Shown: positions 50,856-59,271, counted from the first letter of the stretch. The stretch is 64,000 nucleotides of DNA from Saccharomonospora viridis DSM 43017 (GCF_000023865.1 NC_013159.1:4180001-4244000), one strand, 5' to 3'. The notes: generated by a model from the letters alone, not told the origin. Translations and numbers: made by a program.

Positions 50856-50890
50856 AAAACGACCCGGTGTCCCACTACCGGGTCGTTTTT
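50856..50890. terminator. Strong bidirectional terminator
   Basis: AAAACGACCCGGT and ACCGGGTCGTTTT pair perfectly over 13 bases with an eight-base loop, flanked by A and T runs. It ends the acidic-repeat gene on the minus strand and shields pckG control sequences. Confidence 0.85.
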
Positions 50891-50931
50891 CACGCTATCC
50901 CTTTTATTGTCCCGTTGAGAGTGATACAGGA

Positions 50932-51612
50932 TCAGTTCTGGCTGATCCATTGGCCGGTGACCGAGTCGATTCGAGCCACCCCCTCCAACGGCTCCGGACG
51001 CCCCCACGCGCCGTCGGTGGTACCCGTCCCGCCCGGGGAGACACCGTCGATCTCGACCCACTCACCGTCACCGGTGTGCTCGTAGGTCACCGCGTTACCG
51101 CTGTCGTCGATCTCCACCGCCACGTCGGCGTTCCCATCGCCGTCGACGTCCGTGAAGACCAACGTGGTTCCGTCCTCGGCGGTGACCACGGCCGTGTCAT
51201 TGACGCCGTCCTCGTCCGTGTCCACCGTCGCCGGACCGACCTCGACCTCACCACCGGGCAACTCCGCCGTGATCGTGTCCCCCGTGCTGGCCTGCACCTC
51301 GGGATCGGCACCTCCGGCCGGCTCACCGCCGACCCAATCACCGGTGGCCTCGTCGTACTCGGCGTAAACCGTGACGTTCCGCTGCTCGTCGAGGACGAGG
51401 TACACGTCGGCCTCGCCGTCACCGTCCTCGTCGACGAACGCCTGCACGGTCCCGTCCGCGTGCTCGATCACAGCGGTGTCGGCAACGCCGTCCTCGTCGA
51501 TGTCCAGGTTCAGCTCGGCCGCGTACTGCTCACCCTCGACGGTGATCAACAGCTCGTCCGAGGTTCCCTCGGGACCGGGGACCTCAGCCCCGCCACTCTC
51601 CTCGACCCACAC
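50932..51612 (-). CDS. Acidic protein with DxDxDG-type repeats
   Basis: This 226-residue, very acidic protein has four or more DxDxDG-like loops: DIDEDGVADTAV, DEDGDGEADVYLV, DTDEDGVNDTAVV, DVDGDGNADVAVEI. They fall in two repeats of about 85 residues. Such loops bind Ca in EF-hand, dockerin and integrin-propeller proteins. There is no signal peptide or membrane helix, so it appears cytoplasmic, which is unusual for this motif type. GTG 51612 has GGAGGGGGAG eight bases upstream. It follows the dynamin-like operon by 104 bases on the same strand and may belong to it. Confidence 0.75.
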   Translation of the reverse strand: MWVEESGGAEVPGPEGTSDELLITVEGEQYAAELNLDIDEDGVADTAVIEHADGTVQAFVDEDGDGEADVYLVLDEQRNVTVYAEYDEATGDWVGGEPAGGADPEVQASTGDTITAELPGGEVEVGPATVDTDEDGVNDTAVVTAEDGTTLVFTDVDGDGNADVAVEIDDSGNAVTYEHTGDGEWVEIDGVSPGGTGTTDGAWGRPEPLEGVARIDSVTGQWISQN

Positions 51613-51716
51613 TGGCGTTACTCCCCCTCCGGTCGGAGCGCGGTTTGGTCGGTGTTAGGACTCACCGTAGGCACATTCGGTTCCCGAACCAAGGCGCCGA
51701 ACCGCGAAACCTCAGG

Positions 51717-53570
51717 TCATCCCTGGCTCGGCCGGTCCCGCAACGCCCTGATGCGCTCCAGGAAGCCCTCGGCCTGCCGCAACCCCTCCTCGACCTCCTT
51801 GATCCGCCTCGACACCCGGGTGAGCTTCCTCGCGCGCTCCTTCTCGTCCAACTTGATGGTGGTGTCGATCTCCTTCAGCTCCGCCTCGATGGCCTCGATC
51901 CGCCGGCTCAACGCGTCGTCGAGGGCGAGGGCGAGTTGCTGCTCGGCCTCGATGAGCTGCTCCGCCACCAACTGATCCAGCGTCGAGCGCGCGTCGGCGA
52001 TCGACTCGATGAGCCACTGCTTCGCGTGCTGTTTGTCGGCGGCGTGCCTGCGCGTACGGGCCATCCACCAGCCCGCCCCGAGACCGATCACGATGGTGGC
52101 CGGCAGCACCACGGGCGCGAACAGGGCGGCACTGACGAACGGTGCCGCGACCAGCTTGGCCGCGCCCGCACCGCCGGAGACCCCCATGAACACCAGCAAC
52201 TTGTCCTCGGCGGTCGGCGGTCGCTTGTCGGGCGGACGCAACACCACCGGCGGGCCACCACCGCGGGCGAGCTGTGCCCGGATGACCGCCAACTCCTCGG
52301 CGGAGAACAGCTCGGCCAGCACCGCTTCGGTGATCTCGTTCAACCGCTGCGTGAGCAGACCCGACACCCGCTGCGACACGGTCTGCAACGTGGCGTCCAC
52401 CTGCTGCGGCAGCGCGGCCAGCTCCTCCCGGCCCGCCGCGTCGATCCGCTGCCGGAAGTACGCCTGCGCCTCCCGCATCTGCCTGCCGACCTCGTGGCCC
52501 AGATCGATCCGGGCCCGCTGCACCTCACCGCGCAACCGCAGCTGCCAACCCCGCGTGGACGAACGTCGGTCGGCGACGAGCTGATCACGACGCTCCCTCA
52601 GCTGCCGTGCCTCCGACTCACCCGACCGCAGCGCCCGCTCGTTGGCGGTCAACTTCACCCGCTGCTCGGCCAACGCGCTCGACAACGCACGCAGGGTGTT
52701 GGCCTCACCCAACATCGCCGCGCGGCCCACCAGCAGCTCTTGCAACGCCGTCTGCAGCTCGGCCACACCCGACTTCTCGCGCAGCATGGCGGCGGCCTGC
52801 TCGTTGGGCGCCTTGGCGGCCAGCTCGAACATCCGCGCGGAGACCGGGTGGAACGGACAGTCGGCGAACCGCGGCGCGTGTTCGGCCAGCAACCGCTTGT
52901 TAGCCTCCAGGATCTGCCGCCAACCACGGAACTGGTCGGTCTTCGACAGCGCGAACACCACCGTCTCGACGCGGTCGGCCAACATCGTCAGAAAACGCAG
53001 CTCCGGCATGGTGAACGGGGCCGAGGCGTCCACCACGAACAGCAGCGCGGTCGCCCCGGCCGCGGCCTCCATCGCCAGCTCACCGTGCGCGGAATCCAGC
53101 CCGCCCACCCCCGGGGTGTCCACCACGCTGATGCGCTCCAGAAGCGGCACCGGGCCGCTCACCTCGACATAGCGCGGGGGCAGTTGTCCCTCGGGGAGAT
53201 CGTGCCGCACACTCACCCAGCGTTCGAGCTCCTCCAGCCCGAACTCCACCGGCGCCAGCTGACCCGGGTAACACGCCTGCGCCCGCCACTCCTCCGCGTG
53301 GTCGAACACCAGGTAGGTCGCCGTGGCCACCTCCGCTTCGACAGGCGACAGCCCCGGCTTGGCCAACAGCGCGTTGACCAGGGAACTCTTCCCCCGATTC
53401 GTCTCCCCGACCACGACGACCGACGGTTTGGTCGTCTTCGCACCACGCTGCTCCTCGACCCACTTCGCCGCCTGGGCGTCGAGGTCCCGCAACAGCGCCA
53501 GTAGCGATTCACGCGCCTTTTTCACCTGTGCGGGCAGGCTCGGCTTGCCGATCGAAGGTGCCGTGCTCAC
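51717..53570 (-). CDS. Dynamin-like GTPase A (membrane-associated)
   Basis: This 617-residue protein has a GTPase domain with P-loop GETNRGKSS (55-63), G3 DTPGVGG (151-157) and G4 SKTD (209-212). A long helical region (270-440), a hydrophobic paddle-like segment (about 458-503, LLVFMGVSGGAGAAKLVAAP then VVLPATIVIGLGAGWWMA) and C-terminal coiled coil (520-612) follow. This is the layout of bacterial dynamin-like proteins (IniA, DynA), which remodel membranes. GTG 53570 follows TAGGGT by eight bases. Third gene after dynamin B and the GrpE-like gene, with a 52-base gap. Confidence 0.88.
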   Translation of the reverse strand: MSTAPSIGKPSLPAQVKKARESLLALLRDLDAQAAKWVEEQRGAKTTKPSVVVVGETNRGKSSLVNALLAKPGLSPVEAEVATATYLVFDHAEEWRAQACYPGQLAPVEFGLEELERWVSVRHDLPEGQLPPRYVEVSGPVPLLERISVVDTPGVGGLDSAHGELAMEAAAGATALLFVVDASAPFTMPELRFLTMLADRVETVVFALSKTDQFRGWRQILEANKRLLAEHAPRFADCPFHPVSARMFELAAKAPNEQAAAMLREKSGVAELQTALQELLVGRAAMLGEANTLRALSSALAEQRVKLTANERALRSGESEARQLRERRDQLVADRRSSTRGWQLRLRGEVQRARIDLGHEVGRQMREAQAYFRQRIDAAGREELAALPQQVDATLQTVSQRVSGLLTQRLNEITEAVLAELFSAEELAVIRAQLARGGGPPVVLRPPDKRPPTAEDKLLVFMGVSGGAGAAKLVAAPFVSAALFAPVVLPATIVIGLGAGWWMARTRRHAADKQHAKQWLIESIADARSTLDQLVAEQLIEAEQQLALALDDALSRRIEAIEAELKEIDTTIKLDEKERARKLTRVSRRIKEVEEGLRQAEGFLERIRALRDRPSQG

Positions 53571-53578
53571 GGAGCGAC

Positions 53579-53584
53579 ACCCTA
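53579..53584 (-). promoter_or_regulatory. Possible internal -10 (TAGGGT) before dynamin-like A
   Basis: TAGGGT lies eight bases before GTG 53570 on the minus strand with no Shine-Dalgarno, so dynamin-like A may also have its own leaderless promoter. Confidence 0.4.
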
Positions 53585-53622
53585 TCGTGGGACGCTCCGC
53601 TCCGTCCGGCTGATCGGCGGGG

Positions 53623-54069
53623 TCAGCGGCGGGTGTAGACGGTGACGACCGGTGCCCGCAACAGCCGATCGTGGTCGACGAAGCCCACCACCTCGGTCTC
53701 GGCCACCGTGCCCTCCAGCGCCGCGTCATCGGTCGGCACGGCGCCGCCGGCCTCGTGCAACGACGGATCGAAACGCTGGCCGTCGGGCCGCAAGGCGTGT
53801 ACCCCGACACTCGCCAGCCCCTGCTCGATCCGTTCGGCGACACCCCCGCTACGAGCCCGGTCCATCGCGTAGAGACACAGCTGGATGAGTGCGTGACGAT
53901 CAGCGAGCGCCCGTTCGTGGTCGATCGGCGCCACAGTTGCTCCCACGGGTTCCACGTCGGATTCCGACGCATCCGGCCCCGCTCCGGTTCCCACTGTCAC
54001 CCAGCTGGTCGAGTGCGTTCCGGGGCACTCGATCCGCCCCGTCGGAACGTCCTCGGCATGGACGCTCAT
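53623..54069 (-). CDS. Short GrpE-like nucleotide-exchange-factor homologue
   Basis: This 148-residue protein has a variable N-terminus (1-50), a short helix (about 52-88, RALADRHALIQLCLYAMDRA) and a C-terminal beta domain (about 88-148, LASVGVHALRPDGQRFDPSLHEA then VVGFVDHDRLLRAPVVTVY). This aligns with the GrpE wing (GVE ... G..FDP..HEA ... G....R.LRPA.V.V). The long dimerising helix of true GrpE is mostly missing. No dnaK lies in the window. ATG 54069 overlaps the stop of dynamin-like B (ATGA), so translation is coupled. A partnership with the dynamins or with a distant Hsp70 is open. Confidence 0.75.
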   Translation of the reverse strand: MSVHAEDVPTGRIECPGTHSTSWVTVGTGAGPDASESDVEPVGATVAPIDHERALADRHALIQLCLYAMDRARSGGVAERIEQGLASVGVHALRPDGQRFDPSLHEAGGAVPTDDAALEGTVAETEVVGFVDHDRLLRAPVVTVYTRR

Positions 54070-55676
54070 CGCCCACCTCCGGGCGTTCTCAACTGCTGCC
54101 AAGCCAGGAAGTACGCCCGGTGGACCACGTGTGCCACCCGACTCTGCGCCGGTGTCGCGCCGAACGACGCGAACGAACGCCACCACCCGGCCCGCTCGAG
54201 CGCGTACGTCGCGAGCTCCTCCCGCGTAGCGCCCGGTTTACCCAACTGAGTCGGGATGTCGGCGTTACTGCCGACCCGCAGCACCTCCTCGGTGAGGTCG
54301 TCCGGCATCTCCACGGCCCCCGAGGCCACCAACGTCAACGCCTCCAACACGCGCAGCTGGTGCGCTTCCGGCCTGGCCAACAGCACCTCGATGGCGTCGT
54401 GCACCCGCTGCCGCTCCGCGGCGTTGCCCGAGGCGTGCGCCAACGCGGTGATCGACGCCAACGCCGCGGCCGCCTTGATGCCGTCGGCCCGCGCCGCGAA
54501 CACCGTGTTCAACCTCGCCCGCACAGCGGCGAGACCGGAGGCGTCGAGCAGCAGTCGGCGCAACGCCCCCGCGGTGATGTCCGGCTGCGCGCGGATCGCC
54601 TCGACGGCCCGCCGGACCCCGTACAGGTCGAGCTTCTCCAACAGCCGCGCCCGCACCCCGTTGGGCACGTCGCACTCCCAGCTTGTGAACATGTCAGCCG
54701 ACAGCAACATCACGTCGAGTGCGTCGTCGAGCTCGGCGAGCTGGCGCAACGCCTCCGCGTCGGCCGAGGTGAACTGCCCAGACTCCGCGGACTCGGCGAT
54801 CAGTCCGATCACCGGCAACACATCGGCGACCCGCGGCTTCAAGGTGTCGGCCTGCCTCTTCGCCAACAGCGTCGCCGCCTTCCACACGTCGCCGTCCGAG
54901 CCCTCCACGGTCTCGGGAACGATCGTGTCGGCCTTGTTCAACACCGCGATCGCGTTGACCGGCCCGGCCTCGCGGCTGGCGGTGGCCGCCGTGAACGCGG
55001 CCAACGCCTGTTCGTCGTCGGCCCGCAGTCCCTGCGTCATGACGTACAGCACCGCCTCGGCACCCGCCACGGCGTTACGCGACGTCTCGTCCAGCTCGTC
55101 CGAACCACCCGGCTCGCCGCTGTCATCGTCACCGCCGTCGGCGCCGTCACCGGAGCCGTCGACCCGCTGACCGGCGTCCCGCAGCAGGTGTTCCGTACGC
55201 GCGACCGACGCGGCGTCCAGTGAACCCAGCCCCGGTGTGTCGATCACGGTCATGTGCTCCAACGCGGCGTTGGTCAGATACGCCTCGATGTGCGACACGG
55301 TGTCGATGTCCACACCCAGTTCGGCGGGGATCATGCCGTCGGGAGCGAAGGGGAGCACCTGCTTGCGCCCGTCCCGGAAGACCACCTCGATCCGGTCCAC
55401 GGTGCCGTACTGGAACCGCGTGACCAACCGGGTGCACTCACCGATGTCGGTGGGGGCCACCCTCCTGCCGATGAGGGCGTTGACGAGCGTGGACTTACCC
55501 GACTTGATCCGCCCCGCCACGGCCACCTGCAAAGGCGCGCCGAGGCGGCGTAACACCTGGGCGAACCCTGCCGCCGTGCGCGGCGACACCTGTGGTTGTA
55601 ACCGGCGGCAGAGGTCGGCCACCGACGCCGACAGCGGCCCCGCAAGCCTGCCGCCTTGCTGTGCCGTCGTGCTCAC
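54066..55676 (-). CDS. Dynamin-like GTPase B
   Basis: This 536-residue protein has P-loop GRIKSGKST (55-63), switch I GECTRLVTRF (79-88), G3 DTPG (146-149) and G4 NKAD (247-250). Between G3 and G4 is an acidic Gly-rich insert (about 171-197, GSGDGADGGDDDSGEPGGSD), unusual inside a GTPase domain. The C-terminal half is helical with no clear membrane segment, in contrast to partner A, as in other paired bacterial dynamins. GTG 55676 has GGGGG five bases upstream; ATG 55703 is an alternative. First gene of the operon. Confidence 0.87.
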   Translation of the reverse strand: MSTTAQQGGRLAGPLSASVADLCRRLQPQVSPRTAAGFAQVLRRLGAPLQVAVAGRIKSGKSTLVNALIGRRVAPTDIGECTRLVTRFQYGTVDRIEVVFRDGRKQVLPFAPDGMIPAELGVDIDTVSHIEAYLTNAALEHMTVIDTPGLGSLDAASVARTEHLLRDAGQRVDGSGDGADGGDDDSGEPGGSDELDETSRNAVAGAEAVLYVMTQGLRADDEQALAAFTAATASREAGPVNAIAVLNKADTIVPETVEGSDGDVWKAATLLAKRQADTLKPRVADVLPVIGLIAESAESGQFTSADAEALRQLAELDDALDVMLLSADMFTSWECDVPNGVRARLLEKLDLYGVRRAVEAIRAQPDITAGALRRLLLDASGLAAVRARLNTVFAARADGIKAAAALASITALAHASGNAAERQRVHDAIEVLLARPEAHQLRVLEALTLVASGAVEMPDDLTEEVLRVGSNADIPTQLGKPGATREELATYALERAGWWRSFASFGATPAQSRVAHVVHRAYFLAWQQLRTPGGGR

Positions 55677-55991
55677 TGCTGCCCCCTGTACCACGACAGA
55701 CATCTTCCCACGCACCGGACGGATCGGAGGTGGGACGCGGAACTCACCCCGCACGGCCGCTCCCGACATCGTGTCCGCAGCCCATGTAGACGTGTCCGCA
55801 TCGTGCGATGTGAACACAGCCACACAAGCTGCGGACACGACTACCCAACCTGCGGACACGACGACGCAGGCTGCGGACACGGCGGGCCGGGGTGTCGGGG
55901 CTGTTCTCAGGGTTTGTTCAGGGAGACCACGGAGGTCACGGCAAAACGGATACGGCATGCTGACGTGGACACGGGCATCAGGGAGGACCGA
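55677..55991. other. Divergent control region of dynamin operon and ABC exporter
   Basis: These 315 bases hold the second palindromic repeat element (55771-55883) between the start of dynamin-like B and the ABC exporter. Open frames through it encode only repetitive Cys/Val/Ala peptide and are not genes. Confidence 0.65.
55771..55883. repeat. Palindromic intergenic element, copy 2
   Basis: GTGTCCGCAG (55771-55780) faces three copies of CTGCGGACACG(A/G)C at 55829, 55850 and 55871, spaced exactly 21 bases. Inside is an imperfect hairpin GTGTCCGCA (55792-55800) / TGTGAACAC (55809-55817) with an eight-base loop. The design is that of copy 1 (10461-10553) with one more unit, and again between divergent genes. 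Confidence 0.8.
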
Positions 55992-56945
55992 ATGATCGAG
56001 GCGCAGAGCCTCACCAAGCGATACGGCAAGAAACTCGCCGTCGACGACCTGTCCTTCAGCGTCACACCGGGCAAGGTCACCGGGTTCCTCGGCCCCAACG
56101 GGGCGGGCAAGTCCACGACCATGCGCATGATCCTCGGGCTCGACAAGCCCACGTCGGGTCAGGTGCGGATCGGTGGCAAGCGTTACGAGGAACTGCGGCA
56201 TCCACTGCGGACGGTGGGTGCCCTGCTGGACGCCAAGTGGGTGCACCCCAACCGCTCAGCGCGTGCCCACCTGCTGTGGATGGCACGGTCGAACAAGATC
56301 CCGACCCGCAGGGTCGACGAGGTACTCGACATCGTCGGGTTGAGCTCCGTGGCCGACAAACGCGCCGGCGGGTTCTCGCTCGGCATGTCCCAACGGCTCG
56401 GCATCGCGGGCGCGCTGCTCGGCGATCCCGAGGTGCTGCTGTTCGACGAGCCGGTCAACGGCCTGGACCCGGAGGGCATCCTCTGGATCCGGCAGTTCAT
56501 GCAGCGACTCGCCGACGAGGGCCGCACGGTGTTCGTGTCGAGTCACCTGCTGTCCGAAATGGCACTGACGGCGTCCGAACTGGTCGTCATCGGCCGAGGC
56601 AAACTCATCGCGCAGAGCAGCACGGAGGAGTTCGTCGCCCGGGCCACCGGCCAGTCGGTGAAGGTACGCAGCCCTCAGCTGGACGTACTCAGCAAGGCGT
56701 TGAGCGCCGAGGGGGCCAACCTCACGGACACCGACGACGGCCTGATTGTGTCTGGATTGGACAGTGAACGCATCGGGGAGATCGCGCTGGCGCACAACGT
56801 CGTGTTGCACGAGCTGAGCCCGCAACGCGGCTCGCTGGAGCAGGCGTTCATGAGCATCACCGGTGACTCCGTGGAGTACCACGCGGAAGCAGGAACCGGA
56901 CCCGGAACCGAGACATCGAACCCGCTTCCCACGACGGACAACTGA
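55992..56945 (+). CDS. ABC-2 type exporter ATP-binding protein
   Basis: This 317-residue ATPase has Walker A GPNGAGKST, signature FSLGMSQRLGIAGALL, Walker B VLLFDEPVNGLDPEG and VFVSSHLL. A C-terminal part of about 100 residues follows; the sequence resembles actinobacterial BcrA/NatA-type exporters of unknown substrate. ATG 55992 has GGGAGG at a normal distance. The permease gene follows after 14 bases. Confidence 0.92.
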   Translation: MIEAQSLTKRYGKKLAVDDLSFSVTPGKVTGFLGPNGAGKSTTMRMILGLDKPTSGQVRIGGKRYEELRHPLRTVGALLDAKWVHPNRSARAHLLWMARSNKIPTRRVDEVLDIVGLSSVADKRAGGFSLGMSQRLGIAGALLGDPEVLLFDEPVNGLDPEGILWIRQFMQRLADEGRTVFVSSHLLSEMALTASELVVIGRGKLIAQSSTEEFVARATGQSVKVRSPQLDVLSKALSAEGANLTDTDDGLIVSGLDSERIGEIALAHNVVLHELSPQRGSLEQAFMSITGDSVEYHAEAGTGPGTETSNPLPTTDN

Positions 56946-56959
56946 CGAGGCAAGGACGA

Positions 56960-57727
56960 ATGACTCTGCTCGCGGTCGAACGCATCAAGTTGCTCACCAC
57001 CCGCTCACCGTGGTGGTGCGCGATCGTCTGCATCGTGCTGACAAGCGCTTTCACGGCGCTCATCGTCGGCAACACCCCGGAGGACGTATTCCCGGTTTCC
57101 GTCGCCATGACGCAGTACAGCTACACGATCGGGCTCGCCGTCATCATGGTGCTCGGTGCGCTGGCGGTGACGACCGAGTACCGCTTCGGCACCATCCGCA
57201 CCACGTTCCAAGCGGCGCCCAATCGGACCGCGGCGCTGCTGGCCAAGGCCACCGTGGTCGCTGTACTCGCGTTGCTCATCGGGGAGCTCACCGCCTTCAC
57301 CTCGTGGGGTGTCTCGCTGCTGCTCGCGCCCGAGGCCGACCTGGCGCTCGACAGCGCCGCCGACGTCATCAACGTCGCCGGTGTCGGGATCATCTACGCG
57401 CTGTCGGCGGTGATCGCCGTGGCGGTGGGCGCGCTGGTACGGCACAGCGCGGGTGCCATCTCCCTGCTGTTGATCTACGTGTTCGCGGCGGAGGGCCTGA
57501 TCATGGTCATCCCGGAGATCGGCGACGACATCTACAAGTGGCTGCCGTTCAACGTGGCTCACAAATTCCTCACCGGGGACGGCGAATCCAGTGGCGGTGA
57601 CAGTCTCGCGGCCGAGACGCTGTCCACGTCCCCGCTGAGCCCCGGGTGGGCACTCGCGTACTTCGCGGCATTCGCGGTCGCACTGTTGTTCGCGGCGATC
57701 ACCGTCGCGAACAAACGGGACGCCTGA
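56960..57727 (+). CDS. ABC-2 type permease
   Basis: This 255-residue protein has six hydrophobic helices, with the ABC-2 feature TTEYRFGTIRTTFQAAPNRTAALLAK after helix 2. AAGGA precedes ATG 56960. It works with the ATPase immediately upstream; substrate unknown. A true intrinsic terminator with a run of six T follows, so the operon has two genes. Confidence 0.9.
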   Translation: MTLLAVERIKLLTTRSPWWCAIVCIVLTSAFTALIVGNTPEDVFPVSVAMTQYSYTIGLAVIMVLGALAVTTEYRFGTIRTTFQAAPNRTAALLAKATVVAVLALLIGELTAFTSWGVSLLLAPEADLALDSAADVINVAGVGIIYALSAVIAVAVGALVRHSAGAISLLLIYVFAAEGLIMVIPEIGDDIYKWLPFNVAHKFLTGDGESSGGDSLAAETLSTSPLSPGWALAYFAAFAVALLFAAITVANKRDA

Positions 57728-57741
57728 AACGAAAATGTCAC

Positions 57742-57783
57742 GCCGTGGGAGCCGAACTTCGAATCGGCACCCACGGCTTTTTT
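57742..57783 (+). terminator. Intrinsic terminator of ABC exporter operon
   Basis: GCCGTGGGAGCCGA pairs with TCGGCACCCACGGC (one mismatch) around an eight-base loop and is followed by TTTTTT, the best classical terminator in the window. Confidence 0.9.
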
Positions 57784-57906
57784 GTGCGCCCAACCGGGTT
57801 CATTATCGGTAAAGTCGCCGTAAAAACACCCACTCGATGCGTTTATGACACATAACAGTACGTAATAGTGGGTATTGCGGCGTCAGGAAAAGCCCGGAGG
57901 TGCCCC

Positions 57907-58434
57907 TTGACGGCGACACAATTTCTCCATTTGGAGCCCATGGCCGAGCTTGAATGGTCAGCGGCGATTGAACAGCAGTTTCATCCCACGGTGGCGAGCT
58001 GCCCCGCCGATGCGCGGCGAGCCTGGATACACCGGGCCCCGGAACACGAGGTGTTGGCACTTTACCGGGCGACCCGAACACATTCGGGACCTATTCCCTC
58101 GCCGTGGTGGTTACGGGCCGTGTCCTCCGGTCGACTTCGTTGCCGAACCGACGGTTTCCGAGCGGAAGATCTTATTCACGCGCTGTTGACCGGGCGTCCG
58201 GGGTGGGAATACGTGCCGTGGGCCGCCGACGGTGAATCCGGTTATTGGGAATTCGCGCCGTCCGAACGCGATGTCTCGGGGCATCGCATTCCGACCACCG
58301 TGTCGCTGACCGACCGACACGACGGCTGGATCGACGTATTGGCCGCGCACAGTGGTCCACCACCCGAGCCGGTGGCGGTGGCGGGTATCGCCGAGCTGCG
58401 GAAACTGGCGGGGGAGTTCGAGGCGATGGGCTGA
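57907..58434 (+). CDS. Hypothetical cytoplasmic protein
   Basis: This 175-residue protein is not recognised. It is Trp-rich (for example SPWWLRAVSSGRL, GWEYVPWAADGESGYWEF), has no signal or membrane segment, and ends with an Ala/Glu-rich helix (GIAELRKLAGEFEAMG). TTG 57907 is chosen because GGAGG lies seven bases upstream; GTG 57868 and ATG 57940 are alternatives. It lies just upstream of trmB on the same strand, 30 bases apart, but trmB seems to have its own promoter. Confidence 0.65.
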   Translation: MTATQFLHLEPMAELEWSAAIEQQFHPTVASCPADARRAWIHRAPEHEVLALYRATRTHSGPIPSPWWLRAVSSGRLRCRTDGFRAEDLIHALLTGRPGWEYVPWAADGESGYWEFAPSERDVSGHRIPTTVSLTDRHDGWIDVLAAHSGPPPEPVAVAGIAELRKLAGEFEAMG

Positions 58435-58451
58435 GGCGCAAGCGACACGGC

Positions 58452-58457
58452 TATCGT
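58452..58457 (+). promoter_or_regulatory. -10 hexamer TATCGT for trmB
   Basis: TATCGT lies seven bases before GTG 58465. The in-frame GTG at 58456 overlaps this box, so 58465 is the better start. Confidence 0.45.
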
Positions 58458-58464
58458 GCGATTC

Positions 58465-59190
58465 GTGGGAAGCGAGCACAAGCCGGACGAACACGAGCCG
58501 CATCGACCGAGGTGGCGCAGCGTCGTCAGCTACGTCAACCGTGGCGGGCGGATGACGCCCGGTCAGCAACGCGCATGGGATCGGTTGTGGCCGGTGTGGG
58601 GTCGGACCGTCTCGGAACTGCCGGAAGGGCCGATCGACTTCGCCGAGTGGTTCGGCAGGCAGGCCCCGGTCGTGTTGGAGATCGGCTCCGGCATGGGGGA
58701 GGCGACGTCACAGCTCGCTGCCGCCGAACCGGAGGTGAACTACGTCGCCGTCGAGGTGTACGAGGCGGGGCTCGGTCAGCTCATGCGACGGGCCGAGCAA
58801 CTCGGCGTGGAGAACCTGCGGCTGATCAAGGGGGACGCCGTCGTGCTGCTCTCCGAGCACATCGCCCCGGAGTCGTTGTCGGCGGTGCGGATCTTCTACC
58901 CGGACCCGTGGCCCAAAAAGCGCCACCACAAGCGCAGGTTGATCCAGCCGTCGTTCGTGAAGCTGGTGGCCTCCAGGATGGCCCCGAAGGCGACCCTGCA
59001 CCTGGCCACCGACTGGGAGGACTACGCCGAGCAGATGCTCGAGGTGTGTTCGGCCGAACCCACGTTGCGTAACCGTTACGACGGTTGGGCACCGCGTCCC
59101 GATTTCCGCCCGGTGACCAAGTTCGAACAGCGGGCCCGTGAGGAAGGCCGGGAAAGCCGCGATCTGATCTTCGAGAAGATCTCCGAATAG
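58465..59190 (+). CDS. trmB: tRNA (guanine-N7-)-methyltransferase
   Basis: This 241-residue SAM-dependent enzyme makes m7G46 in the tRNA variable loop. It has SAM motif VVLEIGSGMGEATSQLA, GVENLRLIKGDAVVLL, the class signature RIFYPDPWPKKRHHKRRLI and C-terminal TKFEQRAREEGR. The 40-residue N-terminal part is charged as in other actinobacterial TrmB. The start is chosen from the -10 spacing (leaderless); GTG 58456 would add three residues. Confidence 0.95.
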   Translation: MGSEHKPDEHEPHRPRWRSVVSYVNRGGRMTPGQQRAWDRLWPVWGRTVSELPEGPIDFAEWFGRQAPVVLEIGSGMGEATSQLAAAEPEVNYVAVEVYEAGLGQLMRRAEQLGVENLRLIKGDAVVLLSEHIAPESLSAVRIFYPDPWPKKRHHKRRLIQPSFVKLVASRMAPKATLHLATDWEDYAEQMLEVCSAEPTLRNRYDGWAPRPDFRPVTKFEQRAREEGRESRDLIFEKISE

Positions 59191-59208
59191 CTCCTGTCGA
59201 ACGCCGGT

Positions 59209-59242
59209 GAGGCCACCCGTCCGCTCGGGGACGGGCGGCCTC
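59209..59242. terminator. Terminator between trmB and the FtsX-type gene
   Basis: GAGGCCACCCGTCC and GGACGGGCGGCCTC form a 14-base stem with one mismatch around a six-base loop, between two convergent genes. Confidence 0.7.
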
Positions 59243-59271
59243 CACGGCCTCCACGGTTCTCTCCTCCGCCC

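Larger units (their letters stand above)
50609..50931. other. Upstream region of pckG and terminator of the acidic-repeat gene
   Basis: No gene is seen in these 323 bases. They contain the pckG leader hairpin (50635-50664), an AT-richer promoter-like stretch around 50780-50850 and the strong bidirectional terminator at 50856-50890. Confidence 0.65.

Noticed and set aside
51717-55676. Calling the dynamin pair iniA and iniC
   Set aside because: The pair resembles IniA/IniC in architecture, but there is no iniB, the order differs and a GrpE-like gene intervenes, so the symbols are not justified.
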